Shown here: positions 5,770 through 13,286 of the stretch, in pieces
Layout of the letters: each line of letters starts with the position of its first letter
Numbering within the stretch: the stretch's first letter is position 1
Assembly (NCBI GenBank): GCA_031280705.1
Contig: JAITGJ010000204.1
Coordinates: 1 to 21,009 of the forward strand
From: Spirochaetaceae bacterium
GTDB lineage: Bacteria; Spirochaetota; Spirochaetia; Treponematales; Breznakiellaceae
Direction: 5' to 3'
DNA length: 21,009 nt
The notes under the pieces: generated by a model
The model's database searches: none
Told to the model about the DNA's origin: nothing
What the model saw: only the letters and a program-made list of their open reading frames with translations
Position numbers and translations under genes: made by a program

Positions 5770-7605
5770 TTATTTTCCCTCCTTGTGGGCGTTTTCTTCG
5801 TCGTAGAGGAGCGACGCAAGCACCAGAAATACTGCCGCGCCCCAGGAACAGTACCCGCCGGGGATCATGGGACCACGGGGCAGAACGGGCCGCGTACCCT
5901 CCGGCACTTTCGGCGGATTTTTCTGCGGCGGACTCATGGCGATAATCTGCGGGCCTGCCGTCAACGTCATCTCGCACCAGGCCCTGATGTTTTTCAGCGC
6001 CACGTCTTTCCGGCCCGCCTGATAAAGGCCCACGCTCATCATAAGCTGCACCGGCGCAAGAAGCATGCCGAGCATAAAGGCGCCGGTAGTAACGTCGTAG
6101 AATTCACTTTGCTGGCTTTCTGACGCGATGCCGTTTGGCATGAGGAATTTTTCCGGATCGCCCACCGTATCCGCGATCTTATTGATGATTTCTTCCGGCA
6201 GCCGTTTTCCCAGAATGATCGGCTGATAGACGGCAATGCTTTCCGTATCGACAATTTCGTGGGTACCGTCGATGCGGCAGACAAATTTACTGCCGTTCCA
6301 GAATGTTTTTATCATTTTGTCAAGCAGTTCCGTGGAACGCGCAAGCCACCGGTCGCCTTCGTCCTTTTTGCCAAGTTTATGCGCGAATTTGCCGCACACT
6401 TCCATCAAAAGTATCAGAAAGGCCGCGATGTCCGGCGTTTCAACGGGCGTTCCCTTTGAGAAAATCGAGGCGTCATCCCACCCGCTTTCGTCTCCGTGAA
6501 CGTAGCCGATGAGGCCGTCGCCGTCCCGGTCGCGGAAGTTGAACCACCAGTCAATCCAGCGGCACATGGGCCGGTAAAGCAGCTCACAGTATTTTTCCGG
6601 AAACGCGTCCATGCCGCCGATCCGGTCCAGAATGTAGCTGAGCGCGAAACCCTGGAACGGCGGCTTCGGGGCGAGCATGGTAACATACCGGTCGCTCGCG
6701 CCGTCGGGAAGCTGGCCGTGTTCGTCCTGAAGGGTGAACATCGAATTAAGCAGTCCCGCCGCAACGTCAATATCTTTCCAGACGGCCATCGCCTGATAGC
6801 TTTGCTGCCAGCCCATGGCCCGCATAAGCCCGCCGGTCCGCATCATGTACACCATGGGTACCGTGATCATCCCCTGGGGCGCGACATAGCAGACCCAAAT
6901 AACATAAACCGCGAAACGCCGCACCTGGGCGTAACGTTCCGGCACGGGCGGATATTTTTCGCACCAGGCGTTGAAGTCCGCAAGGTTTTCCGCCGCGCAT
7001 TCGTCAAAGGGACGCAGTTTTTCTACTTTTTCTACGCTTGATTCGGCAAAGTGAATATACCCCGAAAGCGCGCCGCCCGCGCCGGGAATCCACTCGATCA
7101 CCGTGTCGGCGGGGCGGATCATCCGGGTTATCCACGAACCGTTGTGCTTCTGGCTGCCCTCAAGCGGCACAAACAGAAATTCCCCAATGGCGGCAAAAGC
7201 GGCGTATACCGTTCCGTCCAGCCGGTCCAGAAACTGTTCGTGCGGCTCAAAGGTCAGGCTGAACCGCAGTCCCGCGCCGCCGGACGCGCGAATTTGCAGC
7301 GTGTCCGTACCGTCAAAGCAGAATTCGACGGCGCCTTTTCCGGTTTTAATCGAGAGCAGCCCCGGATTCGCCGTATAGGTGAAGGGGAGCGTTTCGCCGT
7401 TAAAAACCGGCTCTATCCGCAGAAAATCGTAGCGGCTGCGTCCGTTGGTCTCACTGTTGGAATAGGCAAGGTAGAGCGGGCACGGCGCGTCCGGCTTGTC
7501 AGGATGCGGGAACCCTTCCAGCACCATGAGCCGCGAGAGCCTCCTTCCAAAGGGTACGCTGCGCAAATCAAGATTATCAACAGAAATATTCATTGCTTCA
7601 TTCAA
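5770..7605 (-). CDS. (alpha/alpha)6-barrel glycosidase-like protein, first gene of pair
   Basis: A 611-residue paralogue of the downstream gene with the same order of parts: beta-rich N-terminus (~1-215), then a helical barrel with MGWQQSYQAM, LPDGASDRYV, KPPFQGFALSYILDRI and GDESGWDDASIF (371-382). Asp377 is the likely catalytic acid by analogy with GH63 and trehalase families. It lacks a signal peptide. The start is TTG at 7603-7605: AAGGAG on the minus strand (7612-7617) sits 6 nt upstream of it, whereas the next in-frame ATG (7591-7593) would be 18 nt from that site. It is the first gene of a two-gene operon with a clear promoter. The C-terminus (GGYCSWGAAVFLVLASLLYDEE) matches the last helices of the partner. 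Confidence 0.78.
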   Translation of the reverse strand: MNEAMNISVDNLDLRSVPFGRRLSRLMVLEGFPHPDKPDAPCPLYLAYSNSETNGRSRYDFLRIEPVFNGETLPFTYTANPGLLSIKTGKGAVEFCFDGTDTLQIRASGGAGLRFSLTFEPHEQFLDRLDGTVYAAFAAIGEFLFVPLEGSQKHNGSWITRMIRPADTVIEWIPGAGGALSGYIHFAESSVEKVEKLRPFDECAAENLADFNAWCEKYPPVPERYAQVRRFAVYVIWVCYVAPQGMITVPMVYMMRTGGLMRAMGWQQSYQAMAVWKDIDVAAGLLNSMFTLQDEHGQLPDGASDRYVTMLAPKPPFQGFALSYILDRIGGMDAFPEKYCELLYRPMCRWIDWWFNFRDRDGDGLIGYVHGDESGWDDASIFSKGTPVETPDIAAFLILLMEVCGKFAHKLGKKDEGDRWLARSTELLDKMIKTFWNGSKFVCRIDGTHEIVDTESIAVYQPIILGKRLPEEIINKIADTVGDPEKFLMPNGIASESQQSEFYDVTTGAFMLGMLLAPVQLMMSVGLYQAGRKDVALKNIRAWCEMTLTAGPQIIAMSPPQKNPPKVPEGTRPVLPRGPMIPGGYCSWGAAVFLVLASLLYDEENAHKEGK

Positions 7606-7617
7606 CTCAAACTCCTT

Positions 7618-7633
7618 GTCCCGTGTGCGGGAC
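7618..7633 (-). promoter_or_regulatory. Palindrome at the expected transcription start of the glycosidase operon
   Basis: GTCCCG-TGTG-CGGGAC lies between the -10 box (7639-7644) and the ribosome site (7612-7617) and overlaps the expected +1. It could be an operator or a short 5' hairpin that affects ribosome access; the sequence cannot decide between them. Confidence 0.45.
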
Positions 7634-7638
7634 TCCTC

Positions 7639-7667
7639 ATTATAAAACGGTATTTCCGGGCTGTAAA
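7639..7667 (-). promoter_or_regulatory. Sigma-70 promoter of the glycosidase operon
   Basis: On the minus strand TTTACA (7662-7667) and TATAAT (7639-7644) are separated by exactly 17 nt. Transcription would begin near 7632, leaving a ~27-nt leader that contains the AAGGAG before the TTG start. This is the best -35/-10 pair in the window. Confidence 0.8.
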
Positions 7668-7688
7668 ACTTTTTTTTACGGAATTGCG

Positions 7689-7718
7689 AAAAAAACCGCC
7701 CGGACGGCTCCAGGGCGG
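7689..7718 (-). terminator. Intrinsic terminator of the membrane-protein gene
   Basis: Read on the minus strand: CCGCCC (7713-7718), an 11-nt loop, GGGCGG (7696-7701), then seven T (7689-7695). It lies about 80 nt past the stop codon at 7800 and upstream of the glycosidase promoter, separating the two units. A second, imperfect hairpin sits between it and the stop codon. Confidence 0.8.
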
Positions 7719-7799
7719 GCAGATGAATTCCGCGTCCGTTACACGGGCGGCGTGTTTTTGGTTTTACCGCCGGTTTTTGGACCGGTGGTATTGTCCCGG

Positions 7800-9770
7800 T
7801 TACGGCGCAGCGGGGGGAGGCTCCGCCGGCGGCGCGCTTTCCGTCCGGTTCGCGGTTTCTTCCGGGGGCGGCGGAGCCGGAGCCGGACGCGGGGGCGGCG
7901 GGGCGTAATCGATCCGGATATGCTCCACGTTGGCGCGGTGCCGCATTTTGAGGAGGAGCGTCTGCTCAACGGCGTTGTACGTCCAGCCCGATGAATCGTA
8001 GCGTTCAAACTGGGGGTCCGTACGATAATCGACGCCGTAAAGCTGGAGCCGGGTAAAGGGCCGTATATTCCGGACCATGAGGTAATGGGTTTCCCCCGGC
8101 GGGAAGGTTACGGCAATATCAAGAATCGTGCCGTTCCAGGCGGCGGTAATGGCGTCCGCGGCAGTCCATACCCGGATCGGGGCGCCGGGGCCGTCCAGTA
8201 TCTCAAACCGGGGCCAGTTTTCCGCTTGAAGCGCGGCATAAAGGCGGGCGGCGGAAAGCCGCTCCGGCCCGGCGGACCCGTCCTGTCCGGGGGCCACAAC
8301 GGGCTGACCCGCCGTATCAACCAGAACGGGGAGGCCGCCTGAGGCATCGGTAAAGGACATGACCGAAAAAGCGATGGATCTTCCCAGCGCGGCCCACGCT
8401 CCCTGATTGGCGGCGCGGCCATACCGGGCCAGGGCAAGCGCCAGGCGAAAATTGTACTCAAGTCCCGCGCGCTCTTCCGCAAAGACCAGCGCCCACCGGC
8501 CGCCGCTGTCCATCAGGATATGCGCGCCGATATAGTCCAGCGCGGATGTTATCCAGGGTTCGAACGGATTTTCGCCGCCGGGAAGCGGTCCCGCCTCGCC
8601 GTCCGCAAAATCCGCCCAGTGTTCCAGCACCGCCGGAACAAGCTCCGCCGGGATTAGGGCGGCGTCCGGCGCGGAAAGGGCCCGCTGCAGGGCAAGGCCA
8701 TCCGCTTCATCCGCATACGGCAGTTCGCGGCGGTAATTTTCCGCAAAAATATGCGGCTCCGCAAGGAACGCCGCCGGATCCTCCTCCCGCAGAGCGGCAA
8801 GCCGCTCCGCCCGTCCCCGTTCCGAGGCGGTCAGCCCGCGAAGCGCCTGGGTCATGCCGCCCAAAAATGCCGAAGAAAACCAGGTGCGCGCCGCGCCGTC
8901 CAAAAACGAGCGGGGAAAACGGGCGATCACTTCCCGGTAATTACCCCGGTGTACCGCTTCGGCGGCATAGGCGGTAACAAGCTCCTCACTGTTGAGCAAG
9001 GCGGTGGGGGTTCTCCCCCAGCTTGCGAAAATCTGATCCCGCCAGTTGCCAAGAAGGACGGACCAGGCGGCGGCGTCCTGGACCGCGGAGAGAACATAGT
9101 TCCGGGGTTCAAAGACCGCTTCGTTCTGTACCGTCCGGTACGAAATAGCGGCCCCTTTTTCCAGAATGACAAGACGGCGGCCCGTGTCCAGCCGGGAACG
9201 GCCAAAGCTGAAATTCATGCCGTCTGACGCGATGATAAAGCTGCCGTCGCCCCCGTCCCGGACGCGGGCGCTCCGCAGGGGCCGGTAGGGAATTTCCGCG
9301 CCGCCGTACGCCTCGGCAAAGGAGCCGGAAATCCGCAGTTCCGTTCCCGCCGGATTGACGGGAAGGGTAAATGTCAGGGTGTTTGCGGGCCGCGCCGGAG
9401 CGCCGGTGGCGCCGCCGGCGGAAAAATGGAAGGACGCGGAATGGCCGTCTATCACCATCTCCACCGGTTCCGCCGGCTCCCGCGTCCCGTCCCCCGTGAG
9501 GAGGGAAAATCCTTCCCCGTTTCCCAGGCGAAACTGCATCCCGCCGAACGAGACGGAAACCGCGCCGTTCAGGGGATACGTGCCCGCACCCGCCGGAAAT
9601 TCGGGGGCGGATATTTCCCCGCCCGTTTTATAATTCACCGTAATGATCATTTGCCCGGCCCGGCGGGTAAAATTCCGCCGGTTTGAAAACTGGACAATCA
9701 CCAAAGCAGTAAAAACAACGGCATATAAAACAAAAAGCCCTGCAATCCGGGGCGCCACGGGTTTCTTCAT
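7800..9770 (-). CDS. Membrane-anchored protein of unknown function with Pro-rich C-terminus
   Basis: A 656-residue protein I do not recognise. A short basic N-terminus (MKKPVAPR) is followed by one hydrophobic segment (~10-27), which predicts an inner-membrane anchor or uncleaved signal with the rest outside the cytoplasm. Residues ~35-230 look beta-rich, ~230-520 helical with many Ala/Leu/Arg, ~530-620 beta again. The last ~35 residues are Pro/Ala/Glu-rich, recalling periplasm-spanning or wall-contacting tails. No catalytic motif is evident. The first possible start is TTG at 9771-9773, but the adjacent ATG at 9768-9770 fits better: a TATTCT box lies 7 nt upstream of the TTG-ATG pair's ATG and there is no Shine-Dalgarno. 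It is transcribed divergently from the TPR gene. Confidence 0.75.
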   Translation of the reverse strand: MKKPVAPRIAGLFVLYAVVFTALVIVQFSNRRNFTRRAGQMIITVNYKTGGEISAPEFPAGAGTYPLNGAVSVSFGGMQFRLGNGEGFSLLTGDGTREPAEPVEMVIDGHSASFHFSAGGATGAPARPANTLTFTLPVNPAGTELRISGSFAEAYGGAEIPYRPLRSARVRDGGDGSFIIASDGMNFSFGRSRLDTGRRLVILEKGAAISYRTVQNEAVFEPRNYVLSAVQDAAAWSVLLGNWRDQIFASWGRTPTALLNSEELVTAYAAEAVHRGNYREVIARFPRSFLDGAARTWFSSAFLGGMTQALRGLTASERGRAERLAALREEDPAAFLAEPHIFAENYRRELPYADEADGLALQRALSAPDAALIPAELVPAVLEHWADFADGEAGPLPGGENPFEPWITSALDYIGAHILMDSGGRWALVFAEERAGLEYNFRLALALARYGRAANQGAWAALGRSIAFSVMSFTDASGGLPVLVDTAGQPVVAPGQDGSAGPERLSAARLYAALQAENWPRFEILDGPGAPIRVWTAADAITAAWNGTILDIAVTFPPGETHYLMVRNIRPFTRLQLYGVDYRTDPQFERYDSSGWTYNAVEQTLLLKMRHRANVEHIRIDYAPPPPRPAPAPPPPEETANRTESAPPAEPPPAAP

Positions 9771-9777
9771 CAAAAAA

Positions 9778-9807
9778 AGAATACTTTAAGAGCATAGTTT
9801 GCCGCAA
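9778..9807 (-). promoter_or_regulatory. Promoter of the membrane-protein gene, probably leaderless
   Basis: On the minus strand TTGCGG (9802-9807), an 18-nt spacer and TATTCT (9778-9783) are followed after 7 nt by the ATG at 9770. The start codon would therefore be at or near +1. Confidence 0.5.
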
Positions 9808-9881
9808 GCGCCGCGTGCCGCGGTTGACAAACGCGGGCGCGCGCGGAGCGTCAATCGCGGCGGAACAGGGCGGCTCTGGCA

Positions 9882-9910
9882 ACAAAACAGTTGCCGCTTG
9901 CCTGTTTTGT
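9882..9910. promoter_or_regulatory. Inverted repeat overlapping the TPR promoter
   Basis: ACAAAACAG (9882-9890) and CTGTTTTGT (9902-9910) form a perfect 9-bp inverted repeat with an 11-nt spacer that spans the -35 box (9898-9903). A second, competing pair, GGCAAC (9879-9884) and GTTGCC (9890-9895), overlaps it. Position suits an operator, possibly affecting both divergent genes; the binding protein is unknown. Confidence 0.4.
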
Positions 9911-9926
9911 TCCGATTATGTACTAT
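9898..9926 (+). promoter_or_regulatory. Promoter of the TPR gene, probably leaderless
   Basis: TTGCCT (9898-9903), a 17-nt spacer and TACTAT (9921-9926) precede the ATG at 9934 by 7 nt. The earlier ATG at 9925-9927 overlaps this -10 box, so 9934 is the more likely start. Confidence 0.55.
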
Positions 9927-9933
9927 GAGCGCG

Positions 9934-11394
9934 ATGATTTTTCCAGAGACTTCCCCAAAAACATGGGTCCTGCCGCTTTTTCGCCGGTTCTGGGCGCTGG
10001 TTTTTATCGTTGTCTGCCTGTTTCCCGTACCGGGAGACGGAACCGGCGAGCGAAACGCCGCCCTTTTTTCATTCCCCGGCCGGGGCGTTGTTCCCGTCCA
10101 GGCCGCGCTGTCTTCCGGGACGGAGCGCGTTTTGTCCGAAATCGCGGATCTTTTGGCCGGGGGCGATTACACGGGCGCTATCGCCAAATTTGACGAAATT
10201 CACGGGCCCCTCGCCGCGTCCGTGGAAATACGGCTGCTCAAGGCGTCGGTGTATTTTTCCGCGGGAATGATGCGGGAAGCCCGCGCGCTGGTACGGGAAC
10301 TGCTCGCCGCCGAACCCAATAATCCCGACATTCTGTACGTCCTTGCCTCCATCGAGGACGCCGAAGGCAAGACGCGGGAATACCGTTCGACGCTGGAGCG
10401 TATTATCAATATCGCGCCGGCGCATCTCGATACCCTGATAAGCCTTGGGAACCTTCAACTCAACAACAATTCCTGGCGGGTTGCCGCAACCTGGTTTGAC
10501 CGCGCCCTCGCGGTGGACGCCGGCAACGGCGACGCCCTCATTGGCCGGGCAGAGGCGTACCGCCGCACCAACGCCCCGGAGCGGGCCATGGAACTGCTGG
10601 ACCGGGCGATCCAGCTCTATCCCCAGTGGGCGCTTCCCCGCAGTGAGCGCGCCCGCCTGCACCGTACCGCCGGCGATTACGAGGCGGCCCTTGCGGATCT
10701 GGTCCGGGCGCGGGAACTCAGCCCCATGGATTACTGGGTCGCCTGCGACATGGGGAATGTGCTGCTCAGCCTGGAGCGGAAACGCGAAGCCCTCGCCGAA
10801 TTCAGCCGGGCCGCGCGGCTCGATCCGAACAACTTTCTGGCCTATGTGTACCTTGCGGGCCTCAAAGATGATTTGGGCGATTTGGACGGCGCGGCGGAGG
10901 CTTATCAGACGCTTGCCCGGCTTAACCCCGGCTATTTTTACGCGTTTGAGGGCGTCGGCATTCACCGGATGCGGACCAAACAGTGGGCCGAAGCCCGGGA
11001 CGCTTTCCGGGAAGCCTGGAATCATAATCAGGATGAATGGGGCTACGCCCTGCTCGCCGCGGCGTGCTGGATGCGGGCCGAACGGCTCCAGGCGCCAAAG
11101 CAGTTTCTGGAGACCGCGCTCCGCCGCTTTTCCCGGGACAGCATTGAGTGGAATATGCTCCGGCTTTACAGTGATCTTTCCGGCGATACCGGCATGGCGG
11201 TGCGCATTGAGCAGGAACGCAACACGGTTACCAAAGCCCGCATGATTTTTTATCTGGCGCTGTATCACGATGTACGGGGCAACAGTAATCTTGCCAATCA
11301 GTATTTTCTGCACGTCAAACAGCTTGACCAGAAAGCCATTCCCGAATGGCGCCTTAACGAATGGATCTGCGGCGAGCGGAACCTGACTTTGTAA
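9934..11394 (+). CDS. Exported tetratricopeptide-repeat protein
   Basis: A 486-residue protein. The N-terminus has a basic patch (LFRRF) followed by the hydrophobic segment WALVFIVVCLFPVP, consistent with a signal peptide or membrane anchor. From about residue 65 on there are TPR-like helical pairs; clear units include NPDILYVLASIEDAEGKTREY, HLDTLISLGNLQLNNNSWRV, GDALIGRAEAYRRTNAPERA, ALPRSERARLHRTAGDYEAA and YWVACDMGNVLLSLERKREA, with the usual spaced Trp/Leu/Gly/Ala/Pro pattern. TPR arrays bind partner proteins, so an envelope scaffolding role is likely but the partner is unknown. The reading frame is open upstream to 9799, but that part is divergent promoter DNA; the ATG at 9934 is chosen from promoter position. 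TraB follows after 19 bp, probably in the same transcript. Confidence 0.85.
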   Translation: MIFPETSPKTWVLPLFRRFWALVFIVVCLFPVPGDGTGERNAALFSFPGRGVVPVQAALSSGTERVLSEIADLLAGGDYTGAIAKFDEIHGPLAASVEIRLLKASVYFSAGMMREARALVRELLAAEPNNPDILYVLASIEDAEGKTREYRSTLERIINIAPAHLDTLISLGNLQLNNNSWRVAATWFDRALAVDAGNGDALIGRAEAYRRTNAPERAMELLDRAIQLYPQWALPRSERARLHRTAGDYEAALADLVRARELSPMDYWVACDMGNVLLSLERKREALAEFSRAARLDPNNFLAYVYLAGLKDDLGDLDGAAEAYQTLARLNPGYFYAFEGVGIHRMRTKQWAEARDAFREAWNHNQDEWGYALLAAACWMRAERLQAPKQFLETALRRFSRDSIEWNMLRLYSDLSGDTGMAVRIEQERNTVTKARMIFYLALYHDVRGNSNLANQYFLHVKQLDQKAIPEWRLNEWICGERNLTL

Positions 11395-11413
11395 CACGGA
11401 GAACCATGCAGCC

Positions 11414-12697
11414 ATGATAGAGGAAACAGCGCGTTCCGATCCGCCGGAAGCAGAGACCGCGGGGCACGGCGCACATGACAGCCGGCGGACGCTTGTCTTT
11501 CACCATGCGGCGATTACCCTCATAGGCACGGCCCACGTTTCACGGGAAAGCATTAACGAAGTTGATCGCGTGATCCGCGCGGAAAATCCCGATCTGGTCT
11601 GCGTTGAGCTTGACGGGGAACGTTTCGCCGCCATCAGCGGAGAAGAAAACTGGACGCGGCTCGATCTTGCGAAGGTGTTCAGGGAGGGAAAAGGTTTTTT
11701 GCTCATGGCGAATCTTGTGCTGTCCGGGTTTCAGCGCCGCATGGGAAACGAGCTTGGCGTAAAGCCCGGCGAGGAAATGATCACGGCCGCCGCCGCGGCG
11801 AAGGAACTGGGCATTCCCTGCGAGCTTGCGGACCGGAATGTGCAGACGACGCTGCGCCGGGCATGGGGAAGGTGCGGCCTCTGGAGCAAATGCAAATTGC
11901 TCGCAAGCCTCGTTTCCAGCGCCATTACGACAGAAAAACTGAGCGCCGAAGAAATCGAAAGCCTCAAAACGCGCGGCGAACTTGACGGCATGATGAAAGA
12001 ACTCGCCCGCTACCTCCCGGCGGTAAAGGAAACCCTGATTGACGAGCGGGATCGCTATCTCGCCGCAAAAATCTGGACCGCTATGGCGGTTTCCGCCACG
12101 GCGGCGCGCACGGGCGGAAACGGCGGCGAAAAAACGCCGCGCGTAATCGCCGTGGTTGGCGCGGGGCATCTTGCGGGCATCGCGGCGCACCTTGAAGCAA
12201 TCGCCTCCGGCGCGGAAGACGCGGACATTACGGAACTGGAACGCATCCCGCCCAAATCGTTTTTGGCCCGCGCCGCGGCCTGGATGTTTCCCGCGCTGCT
12301 GGCGGGCCTGGTCGTGCTGGGTTTCTTCCGGCTGGATTTTTCCCTGAGCCTTGCCATGCTTCTCCGCTGGCTGTTCCTCAACGGTTCCCTGGCCGCGCTG
12401 GGGGCGATCCTCGCCCTGGGGCATCCGCTTTCCATTTTGGCGTCTTTTGCGGGCGCGCCCATCGGTACGCTGAGCCCGGTAATTAGTGTGGGCTTTATTT
12501 CCGCGCTGGTTGAGGCAAGCGTCCGGCGGCCCCGCGTTACCGACACGGAAACCCTCTCCGCCGATGTGGGAAGCCTCAAAGGTATTTACCGGAACCGCAT
12601 CACCCGCGCGCTTCTCGTGTTTTTCCTCTCCTCCATCGGCGGGATGATCGGCAACGCGATCTCTATCCCCGCGCTTGCCGGTTTACTCTCCCGCTAG
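11414..12697 (+). CDS. TraB-domain membrane protein (TraB/PrgY/GumN family)
   Basis: A 427-residue protein. The N-terminal TraB domain shows the family blocks ITLIGTAHVSRES (residues 34-46), the VCVELD segment with Glu65, LADRNVQTTLRRAW (138-151) and VVGAGHLAGI (247-256); the conserved Glu and His residues are those thought to bind metal in the related TIKI proteases. The C-terminal third has about four hydrophobic helices (from ~285, FPALLAGLVVLGFF, to the last ~25 residues), so the protein is an integral membrane protein. The family is named after a pheromone-shutdown factor of enterococcal plasmids, but the role in other bacteria is not settled. GGAG lies 12 nt upstream of the ATG, and a three-codon frame (ATG CAG CCA TGA, 11406-11417) fills that gap. 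Confidence 0.88.
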   Translation: MIEETARSDPPEAETAGHGAHDSRRTLVFHHAAITLIGTAHVSRESINEVDRVIRAENPDLVCVELDGERFAAISGEENWTRLDLAKVFREGKGFLLMANLVLSGFQRRMGNELGVKPGEEMITAAAAAKELGIPCELADRNVQTTLRRAWGRCGLWSKCKLLASLVSSAITTEKLSAEEIESLKTRGELDGMMKELARYLPAVKETLIDERDRYLAAKIWTAMAVSATAARTGGNGGEKTPRVIAVVGAGHLAGIAAHLEAIASGAEDADITELERIPPKSFLARAAAWMFPALLAGLVVLGFFRLDFSLSLAMLLRWLFLNGSLAALGAILALGHPLSILASFAGAPIGTLSPVISVGFISALVEASVRRPRVTDTETLSADVGSLKGIYRNRITRALLVFFLSSIGGMIGNAISIPALAGLLSR

Positions 12698-12710
12698 AAT
12701 CTGTTATAGT
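12682..12710 (+). promoter_or_regulatory. Promoter of tRNA-Thr
   Basis: TTTACT (12682-12687), a 17-nt spacer and TATAGT (12705-12710) lie 11 nt before the tRNA 5' end. The -35 overlaps the last codons of the TraB gene. Confidence 0.65.
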
Positions 12711-12721
12711 AACTGACACGG

Positions 12722-12794
12722 GCCAAGATAGCTCAGTTGGCAGAGCGGCACACTCGTAATGTGCAGGTCTGGGGTTCGATTCCCCATCTTGGCT
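12722..12794 (+). tRNA. tRNA-Thr (anticodon CGT)
   Basis: A 73-nt cloverleaf. The acceptor arm GCCAAGA pairs with TCTTGGC (12787-12793), discriminator T. The anticodon stem GCACA/TGTGC encloses the loop CTCGTAA with anticodon CGT, which reads ACG. The T arm has GGGGTTCGATTCCCC. CCA is not encoded. Its last 18 nt (12777-12794) recur exactly at 12983-13000. Confidence 0.95.
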
Positions 12795-13000
12795 GAATAT
12801 AACAGATACCCGTACGGGTTACTTTTTTCCGGTAAACTTTTTAATAGGAAATACAGGCGGGAATCGAAACTTTTTTGCGGCCCTGTGGAGCCGCAAGGCT
12901 TCACAGGGTAAACCGCCATGGAGGGCGGTTTAGCAAAAAAGGCGGCCTTCCGCGAAAAAACAGGATGTTTTTCCGCAGAAGGCGATTCCCCATCTTGGCT
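12777..13000. mobile_element. Possible att-like insertion at the tRNA-Thr 3' end
   Basis: The 18-bp tRNA 3' sequence CGATTCCCCATCTTGGCT occurs at 12777-12794 and again at 12983-13000, exactly 206 bp apart. Duplication of a tRNA 3' end is what site-specific integrases leave when an element inserts there. The 188 bp between the copies encode no protein but hold three hairpins: 12881-12908 (GCAA tetraloop, GNRA type), 12909-12932 (9-bp stem) and 12945-12983 (long, A/T-rich inner part). This could be a non-autonomous element, the remnant of a larger one, or a partial tRNA duplication. No integrase gene is present in the window. Confidence 0.55.
12808..12828 (+). terminator. Probable terminator after tRNA-Thr
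   Basis: The palindrome ACCCGTACGGGT (12808-12819) is followed after three bases by six T (12823-12828), 14 nt past the tRNA. The stem is short once a loop is allowed for, so strength is uncertain. Confidence 0.5.
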
Positions 13001-13274
13001 AAAGGCGGCCGCATTGTTTTGCCGCACGCATTTTTCTGTTCACCGGACTTGTATGATACCCCCGGTTAGTAAACAGTTCCATAACAGAGTTGCCCGGAAC
13101 CGCGCCGGCCTGGCGAAGTTTCCGGCAAATTCCGCCTAAAAATACATGATGCACTACCCGATGACCGTCTCCGGGAAAGCGCGGCGAAAAACAGGAACCG
13201 GCAAAAGCGGGACATTACCGCGGGCGGCGGCCATCCAATCATCGTTTCATGTGGAAATTTTTCTTGAGCCCGGG
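13001..13274. other. Non-coding spacer before the lipoprotein gene
   Basis: About 270 bp with no RNA gene or supported reading frame. The lipoprotein frame stays open back to 13146, but that part (rich in Arg, Lys and Gly) precedes a clear signal peptide start and is not called. Confidence 0.5.
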
Positions 13275-13280
13275 TATGAT
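13275..13280 (+). promoter_or_regulatory. -10 box of the lipoprotein gene, probable leaderless start
   Basis: TATGAT lies 6 nt before the ATG at 13287, which itself is fixed by the signal peptide. There is no convincing -35 at normal spacing and no good Shine-Dalgarno. Confidence 0.4.
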
Positions 13281-13286
13281 AGGACC

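Noticed and set aside
10069..11415. 448-codon frame opposite the TPR gene
   Set aside because: Shadow frame; the plus strand shows regular TPR units, this frame has no recognisable domain.
12704..13027. 107-codon minus-strand frame over tRNA-Thr
   Set aside because: Part of it is the reverse translation of the tRNA (GNRTPDLHITSVPLCQLSYLG), a common annotation artefact.
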